Shown here: positions 45,222-57,893 of the stretch, piece by piece
Position numbering within the stretch: position 1 is the stretch's first letter
Layout: each line of letters opens with the position of its first letter
DNA from: Siphonodentalium dalli
Taxonomy: Eukaryota > Mollusca > Scaphopoda > Gadilida > Siphonodentaliidae
NCBI GenBank assembly: GCA_032622095.1
Contig: CP136067.1
Location: 50,009,899-50,073,898 of the forward strand
DNA length: 64,000 nucleotides
Direction of reading: 5' to 3'
The notes under the pieces: model-generated
The model's database searches: none
Told to the model about the DNA's origin: nothing
The model's input: the letters and a program-made list of their open reading frames with translations, nothing else
Made by a program: the position numbers and the translations under genes

Positions 45222-47500
45222 TAATATAATGTTTACTTTAATATGCCATAGTTGTAAATATTTTGCGTATACATGCATAACACAAGAGAGGAAAGGTGAC
45301 GTAGTTGGGAACTCGTAGCAAGACAACCCGTTTTACGAATGAAGACACAGCAACGCCACCTTCTGTACCTTCAAATTTAAAGCTGTAATAATATGTTCAT
45401 AATGATATGAATAGCAAAAATTGCTACATAACTCGTAACAAACAGACACGACAGATATGACTGTCAACTACAATATTTATAAATCAGGAGTGGCGCTTCA
45501 TGGGGGTGCATGCCCCACCCCCACCCCCGTCGAGGAAATATGCAATGGTCAGTCCGGTAGATTCCGGGATAATATAGCCCCCATGTTGAGGATCATAGCC
45601 CCTGCGTTTGGGAAATCATGAGGCCACCACTGGTATAAAAAACAAGAGAAGACTGACAATGATTTAAGCAGAACGTACACCATTTGGGTTATCGCGCGAA
45701 TAATTATATTAAGTGGCCTGAGTCGTTATTTGGTGGGAGAATCAGGATTCAAAATCCTAAACCGATTACGGGGCGGGCTAAATCGAGATTACACGGATTA
45801 TAGGTCAGATTTTGAAATCAACGTGGTCTCCGATACTATGTTTAATGTTCTCCCAGCGTCAAACGTGGCTCATGTATTTGTCACAAGTATCATTTGTATC
45901 TTATATTTATAATGTTCATGTTTGTTGTGAAAGTCATGCTTCTCTTCCATGTGTATATACATGGCACCTAATTAGCTGCCAGTCCGACTTAATCGCATCT
46001 TCTTTTTTTTCAAGTTAAAGTGTGTTTATTGATGAGGGCAAGCATTTCTAACAACTCTAGATCTCCTGAATCAAATTCCGAAGACGTTGTGGAGAACACA
46101 CGAAACGTGTCAGTTGTACAGAGACGTGGCGACAGGGGTTGGTTGGGATGACTCGACCCCCCTGAACTTTGGTACAATGTTCTTAGCTGTACAGTCATTC
46201 ATACGTGAGGCAAATCAGGATTCTTTTGACTAACTATTCCAAATAATGATACGTACAAGCCAGCAACGCAACAAACAAACCCCATTTACAAACTTATGAC
46301 TAACTCGGGGGAGGGAGTGACCGGTGATCTGTTGGTCTATATATGTTCAATTTGTTTTGGTGGTGATGTTGCTTTGCCATTACTAATTATTTATTATTCA
46401 GTGTAATAACATATGGGAGAGGGGGCACCCTTAAGTGAGTCAGCACTTGTCATCCAATCCCATTGTCTGTATAAACAAATGTATGTGTTATATATCATGT
46501 GTTATCTAAATTTGACATATAAATATGTTTAAACTAACCTTTGGTACATTTCCAGCAGTTAGAAATGTCATACCTGACACAACATTAGTTGGACATTAAT
46601 TTGACACCATATATATAGGTTGGAATTGTACTCATTGTTTGATTTTTCAATCAGTAAAAGTTGGTAATTTTCCAATCTTAGGGTGTGTCAGTTTGGATAT
46701 TTCCAAGGGGGTGCAAATGGAATTCTGCGAACCTGTGAGTTTAATGTTTGGTTCAAGGTGGTGCAATTGGCCGGAAATTTGATGGAGCACTCACATGGGA
46801 ACCTCTAGCCACGTCCCTAGAACTTGTACGTGTGTGTGCTGACATTTCCACTATATAGTCCTGAGATCCTAGAATAAGCTTTACATTTGTCTTTGGGAGA
46901 TGCAGTTCACGTGCGATCACAAGACCACAACATTAGCTTCATGGGCAGAGCTTTATTTTCCAACTATAATGTACAGCACGTTGGCCAAAAAATGCCTGTA
47001 TTTCTGCACTATACGGAGACTATTGTGCAAAACGACTGCATTTAACGAAACAAAACATTTAAATATGAAATTGCTATAAGACTAGAGAGTGCATACGTGT
47101 ATCTGATAATCCGTCGATATCATATAATCCTACTATTTCTTGAATAAGAAGGAACATATAATAACGAACAAAGCAGAAGACATACCCATGCAGGTTCATG
47201 TGAATTCGGTCAATTGTGACGTATCCGCCGAATTTGAAATCGACATGCGTTCGGGTGGTATTTTATGGATGGAATTATGAAATGGACATGATGAAAGTGA
47301 CAGTGACATTGACAATTATTTTCTTCAAGTTCGCCATCAACCGAAGTGCTCCCCCAGCGTTACAATCAATAACATTATTATTTCGCTAATTTCAGTAATA
47401 TTCTCACTGTTTACACTCGATAACACAAATGTGTCTCCGCATTTAAAAGTCTTTGATATAGATCGTTTATATTCTGCAATACTTTGTACACAAGGGACGG
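45222..47500. other. No convincing gene; fragments of dispersed repeats
   Basis: Open frames are under 70 codons. A stretch near 46555-46690 (CAGCAGTTAGAAATGTC, AGTTGGTAATTTTCCAATC) belongs to the AGTTGGAAATTT family. Sequence near 45500-45610 contains CCCACCCCCACCCCCG. Nothing else supportable. Confidence 0.4.
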
Positions 47501-49690
47501 ATTCTTATTACGCCACACCGTGGTGTTGCTTGGTACGCAGATTTTCATATTCTGTGGTCGATCGATAATCCACTGGGCGACTGTATTATTATGGTTATTT
47601 CGTACTGAGTATAAATCGTACCGATAGAGTCACGATAGTACAACAAAGATTAGCACATGTGTTTACGTCACCGGTGTACTTGTGGGGGCAAGTTTCTATT
47701 ATGAAGGTTCGCTATCCCGAAGGTCCGCTATTCCGAAGGTTCTCTATTCCGAAGGTTTTTGTTATTTTTAGGTTAATTCTATATTCTAAAGTATTGAGAC
47801 TAATTTGAGAGGGTTCATTATCACAAAGATTCTTTTTACGGAGTGTGCGCTCACATCCGAACTGATCCTGCGCGCATACCGATACAGATACAGGAGGAAA
47901 TAACATAACTTAGAACATTAAATGTGATTTTGTTTTGTTTTCGCGGGTTTTCTTGAGATTTAATGTCATTACGTGGGCCCATACTTTTGAATTCTTGGCA
48001 TATAATATGAATGTTGTGGTATATTGTGGGCCCTCCCGCATTGGGACATGCCACAGGTACAGTTGACTTAAGTGCTGTTCTGTGTGGGCTCCAATTTGGA
48101 ATATTTTAAGGGCCAAATTTAGGATTTTATGGGCCCATACCTTTGAACTCTGAACATATAATATGAATATTGGGGGCATGTCTCTATTCCGAAGGTTCAC
48201 TATCCAGAATGTCCACTATTCCGAAATTTCTCTGAATGTTCGCTATTCCGAAGGTTCACCAATCAGAAGGTTCGTTATTCCGAAGGTTCTGTATTCCGAA
48301 GGTTTTTGTTATTTTAAGGTTAATTCTATATTCTAAAGAATTGGGAGGGTTCATTGTCACGAAGATTCTTTTTATGAAGGAAATAACTTAAAACATTAAA
48401 TGTGATTTGTTTTTGTTTTCGCGGGTTTTCTTGAGTTTAATGTCATTACGTATGACTTTATTTCTCATTACATATTCACGCCAAGCAGCCCACACAATTG
48501 CTATGTTTCCATGCGATTTAATGTCATTACGTGTGACCTAATATCTCAATAATCTGAGGCAAGAGTACGCCTGCTAAAGGCGAATTATAACAGTGGGGCT
48601 ATAACGCTCAATGAATACTGGGAACTATAACAAACTGCGCAGCAGAATATCGCTGATTAAACGAGTATGAGATGAGCCTAACTGCAATTGTGACTTTGTT
48701 TAAAGGCCCACTTAATTTTCGAGTCATTCATTTTTGTTATAGTATATACGGTTTTAATAACAATTTATGCCATAAAATTTGAATAAATTACTATAATTCA
48801 TCACCATTTGAAACGCAGAATCCTTCTATCTCCTAGTTTGAAACACCTTTAAAATACCGCGACAAGTCGTGCGTCGTATATCTAGCAATTAGCAACTAAC
48901 ATGTCCTCTTCTGCTTTCCATAGATTTCAACGTAATTTGATACTTATGGGTATTTGTGTCCGGGAAGTGTTTTGGCCGGGTCAAATCGTGAGCCCGACCT
49001 GACCTTGACCTTTAAAACTGTCAATGCAAGGTCAATTTGGTTAAAACGGACAAATTTCGGCGAAATTTGATACCTAGGGATACTTTTGTCCGGGGAGTGT
49101 TTTGAACGGGTCAAATCGTGACATCGGCGTCACCTTGACCTTCAATGTGGTCAATCAAAGGTCAAATCGGGTAAAACGGATGGATTTCGACGAAATTTGA
49201 TACCTATGGGTACTTTTGTCGGGGGAGTGTTTTGGACTGGTCAAATCATGACTCCGACCTTACCTTGACCTTCAAAATTGTTAATTAAAGGTCAAGTGGG
49301 GTAAAACGGACGGATTTCGACGAAATTTGATACCTAGTGGTACTTTTCTCCGGGTGGGGGTGTTTTGGACGGGTCAAATCATGACCCTGACCTGACCTTG
49401 ACTTTCGAAATAGTCAATTGAAGGTCAAATCGCGCCTTTCGCCGGAAATCAGATGGGAAACATCCCGGACGAAGTCGGGCCCATCAGCTTGTGTAATAAA
49501 GAAGACAGTTTGAAGAAAGTAATGTATAACACGAGAAACGGGAAAACTTGAAATATAGAAGTATGCAAATTTCCCACATAAAATTTGAAAGCTAGTTTAT
49601 AGAATAATTGTATTATAATTTATATTTATGGCTAATAATATGATCTTGGTGACGTTACCATTTCTGACTATGGTTTTCTTGTTCTCACTT
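47501..49690. repeat. ~2.1-kb direct repeat, left copy
   Basis: From TTATTACGCCACACCGTGGT to GACTATGGTTTTCTTGTTC. Parts in order: TGGTACGCAGATTTTCAT; a stretch rich in TTCGCTATTCCGAAGG words (47700-47755 and 48180-48305); ATGGGCCCATACCTTTGAA-type sequence; a ~119-bp tandem array (48939-49440); GACGAAGTCGGGCCCATCAG; and an AT-rich tail. The same order occurs at 51174-53215 in the same orientation. No gene. Confidence 0.9.
48939..49485. repeat. ~119-bp GGTCAAAT tandem units, copy set 1
   Basis: About four units containing GAAATTTGATACCTA, then GTACTTTTGTCCGGGG, AGTGTTTTGGACGGGTCAAA and GACCTGACCTTGACC. The set closes with CCCGGACGAAGTCGGGC. Related sets lie at 52595-53025 and, inverted, at 54313-54640. 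Confidence 0.88.
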
Positions 49691-49779
49691 TGCCGACTAG
49701 CCTGCAAAAATATCGCCGGCAAGGTGTGAGCGTCGCGCCTATAGTCTGTATTAATTTAATAACAGTTTGCCCGCGGCTC

Positions 49780-50902
49780 CCGTTTGCAATGTTGTTTTAG
49801 CATGCCGCCTGAACGAGTTTCAAATGAGTCGTCATCAGATGAGCGATTTTCATGTTCAGTTAGTGAAATATATGATATTCGCGACAGCCAGCAATCTACA
49901 ATTTCTTCAAGATGCCGACACCTGGTTCTGCGACGGTACCTTCGACAAGAGTCCGAATCTATACCATCAGATATACATGATACATGTGTTCGTCGACAAC
50001 AAGGTGGGTTCCTGTCGAACAAGGATCAGGCGACATACACCAGATTCTTCCAGACACTAAAACAAAAGGCCAACGATGTCAACATCCAGCTTAAAGATAC
50101 GGGCGGTGTTGGCCGTGGGTATGCTGTTAAAATATTCACCTCCGGCAAAAACCGCCATAAACAGAATGAATAGTGAGATATAGACATACTTTGTTCTTAT
50201 CTAAACAGAAATATGGCATTAACAGTATGTTATTGTCAATTTGTCCCATTTGTTACGTAAACAAAAGCAAAAAACGTTACGTTTCCTGGCTTTTGTTTAG
50301 ATCCGGATATAGTAAACATAAAGAGCGTTATTTGTTACTGTTTTCCCGATATGGAAATAATAAAGAGCGTTTATATCATTTTTTGTGTGATTAACCAATA
50401 GAATTGCGCTGTGTTATGTAAACAGAAGCACAACTTCTGTAACACGAGCAGAATCTTGTTTACGTACACCATCGTACGTTTTGACGACAATATACTATTT
50501 ACGCGCTGATTGTGTTTGGTATATGAGCGGAACTGTATATATTTTGGTGTTCCTTCTGTTGATGGCCATTTGAACAAATATAAACATTTCTGCAACGAAC
50601 GCCGCCCGTGCCTTTAATCCACCAACCGTGTTCACAGATTACGAGAAAGCGGCACAGAACGCGATTAAAGACATATTTCCATCAAAACCAAACATATTCG
50701 ACATGATCGACCACATTAAGAAAGAGCAAACAGACACAGAATCGACGATAATTCAACTTACTGGTGGCGGCAGGGTTTAACCACAGAGAAGAAAATATCT
50801 GGCGGTCAACGCGTCTCTTAGACATTTCAAGAGAATATTCAGTGAAAACGAGATCGACATTGTAGAATACTTAGATTCAATCGCTAAATTAGTTCACCAT
50901 TG
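49780..50902 (+). pseudogene. MULE-type transposase, broken
   Basis: The frame at 49767 onward contains ADTWFCDGTFDKSPNLYHQI, followed by YMIHVFVD. That is the DGTF-type catalytic block of MULE transposases (MULE domain, often in FLYWCH-linked elements). A frameshift near 50000 leads to NKDQATYTRFFQTLKQKAND, the next conserved block. Coding then resumes beyond an inserted TTAA MITE at about 50618 with PTVFTDYEKAAQNAIKDIF. It passes a deletion, FDMIDHIKKEQTDT and an in-frame stop near 50778, and ends RHFKRIFSENEIDIVEYLDS to a stop at 50900-50902. Joining across one TTAA keeps the reading frame. The middle of the catalytic domain is missing, so it cannot be active. Confidence 0.8.
50091..50617. 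mobile_element. TTAA-flanked MITE inside the MULE pseudogene, 527 bp
   Basis: TTAA-AGATACGGGCGGTGTT at the left and AACGCCGCCCGTGCCT-TTAA at the right form inverted termini with a TTAA target, consistent with a piggyBac-type insertion. The interior includes AAGAGCGTTATTTGTTACTG, AAAGAGCGTTTATATCAT and an ACGTACACCATCGTACG palindrome. An inverted, diverged relative lies at 11615-12095. It is distinct in sequence from the CCCTTTACCCAACA family. Confidence 0.85.
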
Positions 50903-51173
50903 AGCTTTTTGTTAAAGTATTGTCGTGTATTTGTTATATGTTTGTTATCTCCTTCAGACTCCTTGTATGTATTTTATTAATTATTTTGCATAAATAAATA
51001 AATAAAACATGACACAGATTATTTCCTGACATCAGCATTGAATCAGCACCAAAGGTTCCAAAACCCAAGTTCCCAAATTGACAAATCATTAAAAACCTAC
51101 AAAACGAGAGGAAAAACCATTAAAACACTAACAGAAAAGAGGAATAGACTATAAGCGGCAAATGATTGAAGTA

Positions 51174-53215
51174 AGGGATTATTACGCCACATCGTGGTGT
51201 TGCTTGGTACGCAGATTTTCATGTTCGAGCGGACGATCGATAATCCAATGGGTGAATGTATTATGGTTAGGTATTTCGTACTTGAGTAACATCGTTCCGA
51301 TAGAGTGACGATAGTTCAACAAAGATTAGCATATGTGTTTACGTCACCAGTGTAATTGTGGGGACATGTTTCTATTATGAAGGTTCGCTATCCCGAAGAT
51401 CCACTATACCGAAGGTTCTCTATTCTGAATACTTGCTATTTCGAAGGTTTACTATTCCGAAGGTTCGCTATTCCGAAGGTTTTTTGTTATTTTTAGGTTA
51501 ATTCTATATTCTAAAGTAATGAGAGGGTTCATTATCACGAAGATTCTTTTCATGGAGTGTGCGCTCACATCCGAACTGATCATGCGCGCATACCGATACA
51601 GATACAGGAGGAAATAACTTAGAACATTAAATGTGATTTTGTTTTGTTTTTGCAGGTTTTCTTGAGATTTAATGTGATTACGTGGGCCCATACCTTTGAA
51701 TTCTTGGCATATAATATGAATGTTGTGGTATATATGGACCCTTCTGCATTGGGACATGACACAGGTACAGTTGACTTAAGTGCTGTTATGTGCGAGCTCC
51801 AATTTGGGGTTCAATATTTTAAGGGCCAAATTTAGAATTTTATGGGCCCATACCTTTGAAATCTGGACATATAATATGAATATTGGGGGGCATGTCTCTA
51901 TTCGAAGGTTCACTATCCCGAAGGTACACTATTCCAAAATTTCTCTGAATGTTCGCTGTTCCGAAGGTTCACCAATCCGAAGGTTCGTTATTCCGAAGGT
52001 TCTCTATTCCAATGGTTTTTGTTATTTTAAGGTTAATTCTATTTTCTCTATTCCAATGGTTTTTGTTATTTTAAGGTTAATTCTATTTTTGTTTTCGCGG
52101 GTTTTCTTGAGTTTAATGTCATTACGTATGACCTTATTTCTCATTACATATTCACGCCAAGCAGCCCACACAATTGCTATGTTTCCTGCGATTTAATGTC
52201 ATTACGTGTGACCTAATGTCTCAATAATCTGAGGCAAGAGTACGCCTGCTAAAGGCGAATTATAACAGTGGGACTATAACGCTCAATGAATACTGGAGGC
52301 TATAACAAACTGCGCAGCAGGATATCGCAGGAGATGAGCCTAACTGCAATTGTGACTTTGTTTAAAGGCCCACTTAATTTTGGAGTCATTCATTTTTGTT
52401 ATATTATATACGGTTTTAAATACAATTTATGCCATAAAATTTGAATAAAATACTCTAATTCATCACCATTTGAAACGCAAAATACTTCTATCTCCTAGTT
52501 TGAAACACCTTTAAAATACCGCGACAAGTCGAGCGTTGTATATCTAGCAAGTGGCAACTAACATGTCCTCTTCGGCTTTCCATAGATTTCAACGTAATTT
52601 GACACTTAGGGGTATTTGTGTCCGGGAAGTGTTTTGGACGGGTCAAATCGTGACCCCGACCTGACCTTGGCCTTTAAAAATGTCAATACAAGGTCAATTT
52701 GGGTAAAACGGATGAATTTCGGCGAAATTTGATACCTAGGGATACTTTTGTCCGGGGAGTCATTTGAATGGGTCAAATCCTGACCTCGGCGTGACCTTGA
52801 CCTTCAATGTGGTCAATCAAAGGTCAAATCGGGTAAAACGGATGGATTTCGACGAAATTTGATACCTATGGGTACTTTTCTCCGGGGTGGGTGTGTTTTG
52901 GACGGGTCAAATCATGACCCTGACCTGACCTTGACTTTCGAAATAATCAATTCAAGGTCAAATCGCGCCTTTCTCCGGAAATCAGATGGGAAACAGCCCG
53001 GACGAAGTCGGGCCCATCAGCTTGTGTAATAAAGAAGACAATTTGAAGAATGTAATGTATAACACGAGAAACAGGAAAACTTGAAATATGGAAGTATGCA
53101 AATTTCCCACATCAAATTTGAAAGTTAGTTTATAGTATAATTATATTATAATTTATATTTATGGCAAAAATATGATCTTGGTGGCGTTACCATTTCTGAC
53201 TATGGTTTTCTTGTG
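51174..53215. repeat. ~2.0-kb direct repeat, right copy
   Basis: Same order of segments as 47501-49690. It has an extra block of TTCCGAAGG words at 51380-51480, a short internal duplication of TATTCCAATGGTTTTTGTTA (52006 and 52050), and one fewer tandem unit in the GGTCAAAT array. No gene. Confidence 0.9.
52595..53025. repeat. ~119-bp GGTCAAAT tandem units, copy set 2
   Basis: About three units with the same words as set 1. The set ends CCCGGACGAAGTCGGGCCC. The missing unit compared with set 1 shows unequal exchange or deletion within the array. Confidence 0.88.
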
Positions 53216-53570
53216 TTCTATTGTGTTGTGGCGAAATCTCGGTTTGTTTACATTATGAACGTTTGAGTCCGTAATCGGAATCAGAATCGGAATCCGGATT
53301 ACGACGAAATAACGATTAATTACGATTACGGTCTGTTCGTTTACTGATTCTGGTCTGTTCGTTTACCGAACCACGTCGTACGGGGACTAATCCGTAATCT
53401 GAATCCAGATTCTCTCACGAAATAACGACTCTGACGACTTCGTCCAAGGTAACGACTCTCTGTACATTCAGAGCTTGACTCACTCTGGTCAAATATAGCC
53501 GCAATGATTGGGTTGTCAGCGGACACATATTACAGGTGTGTATGATCCATGTAAAACGACCAATACACGA
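53216..53570. other. No gene; GAATC/GATTC-rich simple sequence
   Basis: Contains AATCGGAATCAGAATCGGAA and similar words at 53272-53330, and a direct repeat of CTGGTCTGTTCGTTTAC (about 53332 and 53348). Confidence 0.5.
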
Positions 53571-53579
53571 TATTTATCC

Positions 53580-56500
53580 TAAACTCAGGAATAATCCCAC
53601 CAACACCTTGGTACAATGAGATGATTATCCCTATTTATAAAAACAGAGGGTCCGATTGGTGATGCGAGTAACTACAGAGGAATAACTCTATTGGGATGTT
53701 TTGGAAAACTTTTTACAGCTTTTACACACGATTGACACGCTATATTGAGTCTGTATAGATTCTTGTTGATGAATAAGCAGGGTTCCGGGAATAATTCTCA
53801 ACAACCTAACGTATCATTGTGTTGCATCGTTAATTGACTTGTATTTACAAAGAATAAAAGTATATATTGCGCTGTTATTGATCATAAGAAGGCATTTGAC
53901 ATGGTAGATCGCTCAATATTATGGATGAAACTGATACCAAATGGAATAAATTTTAACTTTTTTAGATTAATATACATCATGTATTCTAATGCCAAGTCGT
54001 GTGTTAAAAAAGATAGATGCTTGTCAATTTTATTCCAACTGAAATTGGTGTGAGGCAGGGTCTTAATTTATCACCGCTTTTAATTGATATATTTATAAAT
54101 GATTTTTGAATTCTTTGTACGTAGAGCATATAATGGTTTAGATCTAGTAGCAAAACACTTTACAACCTATTTGAGCGATGATGATGTTGAAATATTCTTA
54201 AGGCTCTACGTGTTGTTACACGCAGATGACACCATTATTATGGTAGAGAATTCAAATGATTTACAAAAATCCTCAGATAAAGTTTGTGATTACTGTAATA
54301 TATAGAAACTAGAAGGTGACCCGACTTCGTCCGGGTTTGACCTTGAATTGTCTATTTTGAAGGCCAAGGTCAAGTGGGGTCACGATTTGACCCGTCCAAA
54401 ACACAGTGCCCGAACAAAAGTACCCGACAAAAGTACCCGTCGAAATCCATCCGGTTTTACCCGATTTGACCTTGAATTGACCATTTTGAAGGTCAGGTGG
54501 GGTCAAACACCAACACCCCAAAAATGGTGGAAATCGGCCCAGCGGATACCGGGAAATCGGCCCAGCGGATACCGAGATACCCTATGCATCAAATTTCGTC
54601 CGTAAAAATCAACCAGTTTAACCCGATTTGATTTCCACTCAAGTATATAAACGCGCCTCATATACACACGCTCATTAATTATCAAGTTTCAACGTAAAGA
54701 TAAATTACCATCGGTGCCCGAGATATCGCCAAGACGTCTGAAACAGTCAAATGCATCGGCCGGTTAAGCGTTAACGGGATCTAACGTTATGACCTCTAAC
54801 GACGTCATAGAAGTTACGCATTGTTTTTATCCTGATGGAAGATAGTACCACTTCTTCTTGATAATTGAGGCAGATAACTAAAACGGATACATACGCATTA
54901 TATATCGTTGGAAAGAGGAAACACGAAAGGTTCTCACAGTGTCATTATTATGACTGGCATTTTATTATTCGCGCTGTTTCGAATCGATTTGTAAGCACCG
55001 AACTCAAATGAAAGTCCCGTAAAACAGCGTAAAAACAGATTTGACCTCGGCACGTGAAAAGTTGACCTCGGATCTGAAAATCAATAGGCCTATGTTACTC
55101 CTGACCCGAAAATACCCCCACATTCCAAGTTTCATCGAAATCGGGTCGGTCGTTTTCGAGTTCATCGATTACACACACACACGCACACAAACAAACAAAC
55201 AAACAGATCTTCCAAAATATATAATAGATTGAAAATGTTAACAAAACAAAAATAGTTATTTTTGCTCGTGGAAAAGTGAGAAATTTTTTCCTAAATTTAA
55301 CCTTGGGGAACTAAACGATCAAGTAGTTATTCACTATATATACTTTGCATAACATTTAAAGTGATGTGTAACACTACGGTAGTGTGATCAAATTGAAATG
55401 GAGATTTATCTTGCTCAGAATTGTTATTTTTACAGATATTATATCAAAATCGACAACGCACACCGTCAATCTTATATATCAATTAAATACAGTTACTCTC
55501 GATGACCTAATTGTTTTCGGTGGTTTATCGCCGATAGTTGCATCCCGAATCAAGAAGTAAATATTTACAATTGGGCGTATTTCAGACGCTGTTCTCTATG
55601 GAGTAGTATTGTCGATTTGCTTGAGATTTTCGGCAATGTTAATAGAATGCCACATTCCTCCAGCTGGCATAGCGCCTGAGTACTAACTGATCAGTTTCAT
55701 GCACCGGAACAAGTCCATACTATGTCTTTAGTTACAACGGCATTTTTCAGAAAGCAATCTGCAAACAGGTAGACCAAACTAGAAAAGAACTGTTTGTGGT
55801 GCGATATACATGTAGAGCACGTAAATTGAACTTACCTATTTCAATTCAATGTAAACTTTTTGAATTTAGTTTTTTATTATATGGGTGTGAAATGTGGACG
55901 TTTAGTTATTCAGATCAGATTGAAACATTTCACCTTCTATTTATAAAATGCATTATGAGATTTGGAAAATCTGCACCAAACTGTGGTTTATATTGAAGTT
56001 GGACATTTTCCATTGGCACTTGGGATTAATAAGAGAATCATTTCATTCTGTGTGAGACTGAAAGACATTTAAATTGTCATACATGCTATACAGACTACTT
56101 CGAGTAACGAATGATAAAGAAACATATAGCTCAAAATGGAATATCAAAGTAACGAGTATAGTGGACAACCGTGGTTGCTCTCACACAGCGAAACTGTCAT
56201 TGATGCCATATCGACTACAGTGTCAAAATCACAAGATGCGTATAGACAGAAATAGCTAGCAACCTTATATTCAAGTGATATATTTTCAACTTGTCGAATC
56301 ATTAAAGATGGTCTATCTCTTTGTAAACATATGTTATATGTTTCCGGGGTATAAAATTATATACGAATCGAAGACCCCCGTTCGGAAATGCTTCTATCGA
56401 TTAATATTGATTATATTTCGAATATTTTCTTGTAAAAAAAACGTGTGGTTGTTTTGATTAGCTAACGAACAATAGTGGTTACTGTTAACAGAGACCAGAA

Positions 56501-57200
56501 AAAATTATTTTGTAATTTTGTCACATACAAATGTATAAACGTTAATTGGAATCAGTGTTGATTATAACTATGTAATAAAACAATACAATCAATCTGGGAT
56601 ATTTGACGTTCGGAGCATAGCTATGGGAACACCCTAATTATCTCTATCGTTATATGGTATCGCCTGAATGCTATGTTCTAAAAATAGCACAATAAAGTGC
56701 CCACTTAGTCATCTCATTTAATAATAAAATATTCAAAATATTATCAATATTAATTGATAGAAGCGTTTCCGGACATGGGGTCTTCAATTCATATTTATTA
56801 TTTTATACCCAAGAAACTATTTCAAAATTGTTCTATGAAGAGATAATCCATCTTTAAAGACTCTTTTGTAATGGACTGGTATCTTAGTGAGTTGAACGTT
56901 ACTGAAAGAATAAATCTTTTTCGATTCCGATGTAGGAATCATAAACTACCCGTCGCTAACAGTTACATTATGTAACAACAATTTATCATGTCATGTCAGT
57001 TTTTAATGAGTCTCGATATTTTTAATTTTTAAAAGTATTATTTTAACAAACGTAACGCAATGAAATTAAAAAATATAAAAACTCATGTTAACAGAACTAC
57101 CCAAACATAACCTGATCTACCAAAATTCGTTAACATAACATTTGATGTATCAAAAAAGAAGTATTATGAGAATTCTATAAAGAATAGAAATAGTTATATA
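53580..57200 (+). pseudogene. LINE ORF2 relic with RT, split by another repeat
   Basis: Plus-strand blocks in order. NYRGITLLGCFGKLFT (about 53665-53710) and IDHKKAFDMVDRSILWMKLI (about 53880-53935) are the first RT blocks. A GVRQG-like region follows near 54045, then LRLYVLLHADDTIIMVENS (54200-54255), the catalytic YADD-type box with H for Y. After a 927-bp insertion, NKTKIVIFARGKVRNF resumes near 55235. Later blocks include LLYGCEMWTF (about 55880-55905) and GKSAPNC (about 55970), then LSYMLYRLLRVTND, and finally ERINLFRFRCRNHKLPVANS (about 56907-56966). Stops and frameshifts are frequent. The late LLYGC and FRCRNHKLP blocks are typical of a LINE family common in marine invertebrates. Confidence 0.8.
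54303..55229. mobile_element. GGTCAAAT-array element inserted in the LINE relic (minus orientation)
   Basis: Starts with AAACTAGAAGGTGACCCGAC and CTTCGTCCGGG, the inverse of the end of sets 1 and 2. It continues through about two and a half ~119-bp units, unique sequence, CCAAGTTTCATCGAAATCGG, then (ACAC)n/(AAAC)n simple repeats ending near CAAAATATATAATAG. LINE coding (ADD box) stops at its left edge and resumes at its right edge. Possible target bases AATATATAG/ATATAATAG are imperfect. Confidence 0.75.
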
Positions 57201-57316
57201 TTGTAGGTATATTTCGTTATCTTACAGTCACTGGTTGATAAGACTTTGTTAAATCTATATTTTCCATACATTTATGATAACGATAGGTCTCATTACAGGA
57301 CATACAGCTTTAAATG

Positions 57317-57893
57317 CATTATATTAACTATATATACACCGCACATTATATTAACTATATATACACCGCACATTATATTAACTATATATACACCGCACAT
57401 TATATTAACTATATATACACCGCACATTATATTAACTATATATACACCGCACATTATATTAACTATATATACACCGCACATTATATTAACTATATATACA
57501 CCGCACATTATATTAACTATATATACACCGCACATTATATTAACTATATATACACCGCACATTATATTAACTATATATACACCGCATATTATATTAACTA
57601 TATATACACCGCACATTATATTAACTATATATATACACCGCACATTATATTAACTATATATACACCGCACATTATATTAACTATATATACACCGCACATT
57701 ATATTAACTATATATACACCGCACATTATATTAACTATATATACACCGCACATTATATTAACTATATATACACCGCACATTATATTAACTATATATACAC
57801 CGCACATTATATTAACTATATATAAACACCGCACATTATATTAACTATATATACACCGCACATTATATTAACTATATATACACCGCACATTTG
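57317..57893. repeat. 27-bp minisatellite, ~21 units
   Basis: Unit CATTATATTAACTATATATA followed by CACCGCA. It is almost homogeneous: one CATATT variant near 57587, and two units lengthened by 2 bp (near 57630 and 57822). 27 is a multiple of 3, so all frames stay open and give false repetitive proteins on both strands. It sits just downstream of the LINE relic. Confidence 0.95.

Noticed and set aside
51780-52196. 138-codon plus-strand frame
   Set aside because: Lies in the 2-kb direct repeat over TTCCGAAGG and TTTTTGTTATTTTAAGG words; the other repeat copy does not keep the frame.
57246-57844. Open frames of 116-176 codons made of IYTPHIILT or VNIMCGVYI repeats
   Set aside because: The 27-bp minisatellite in different frames.
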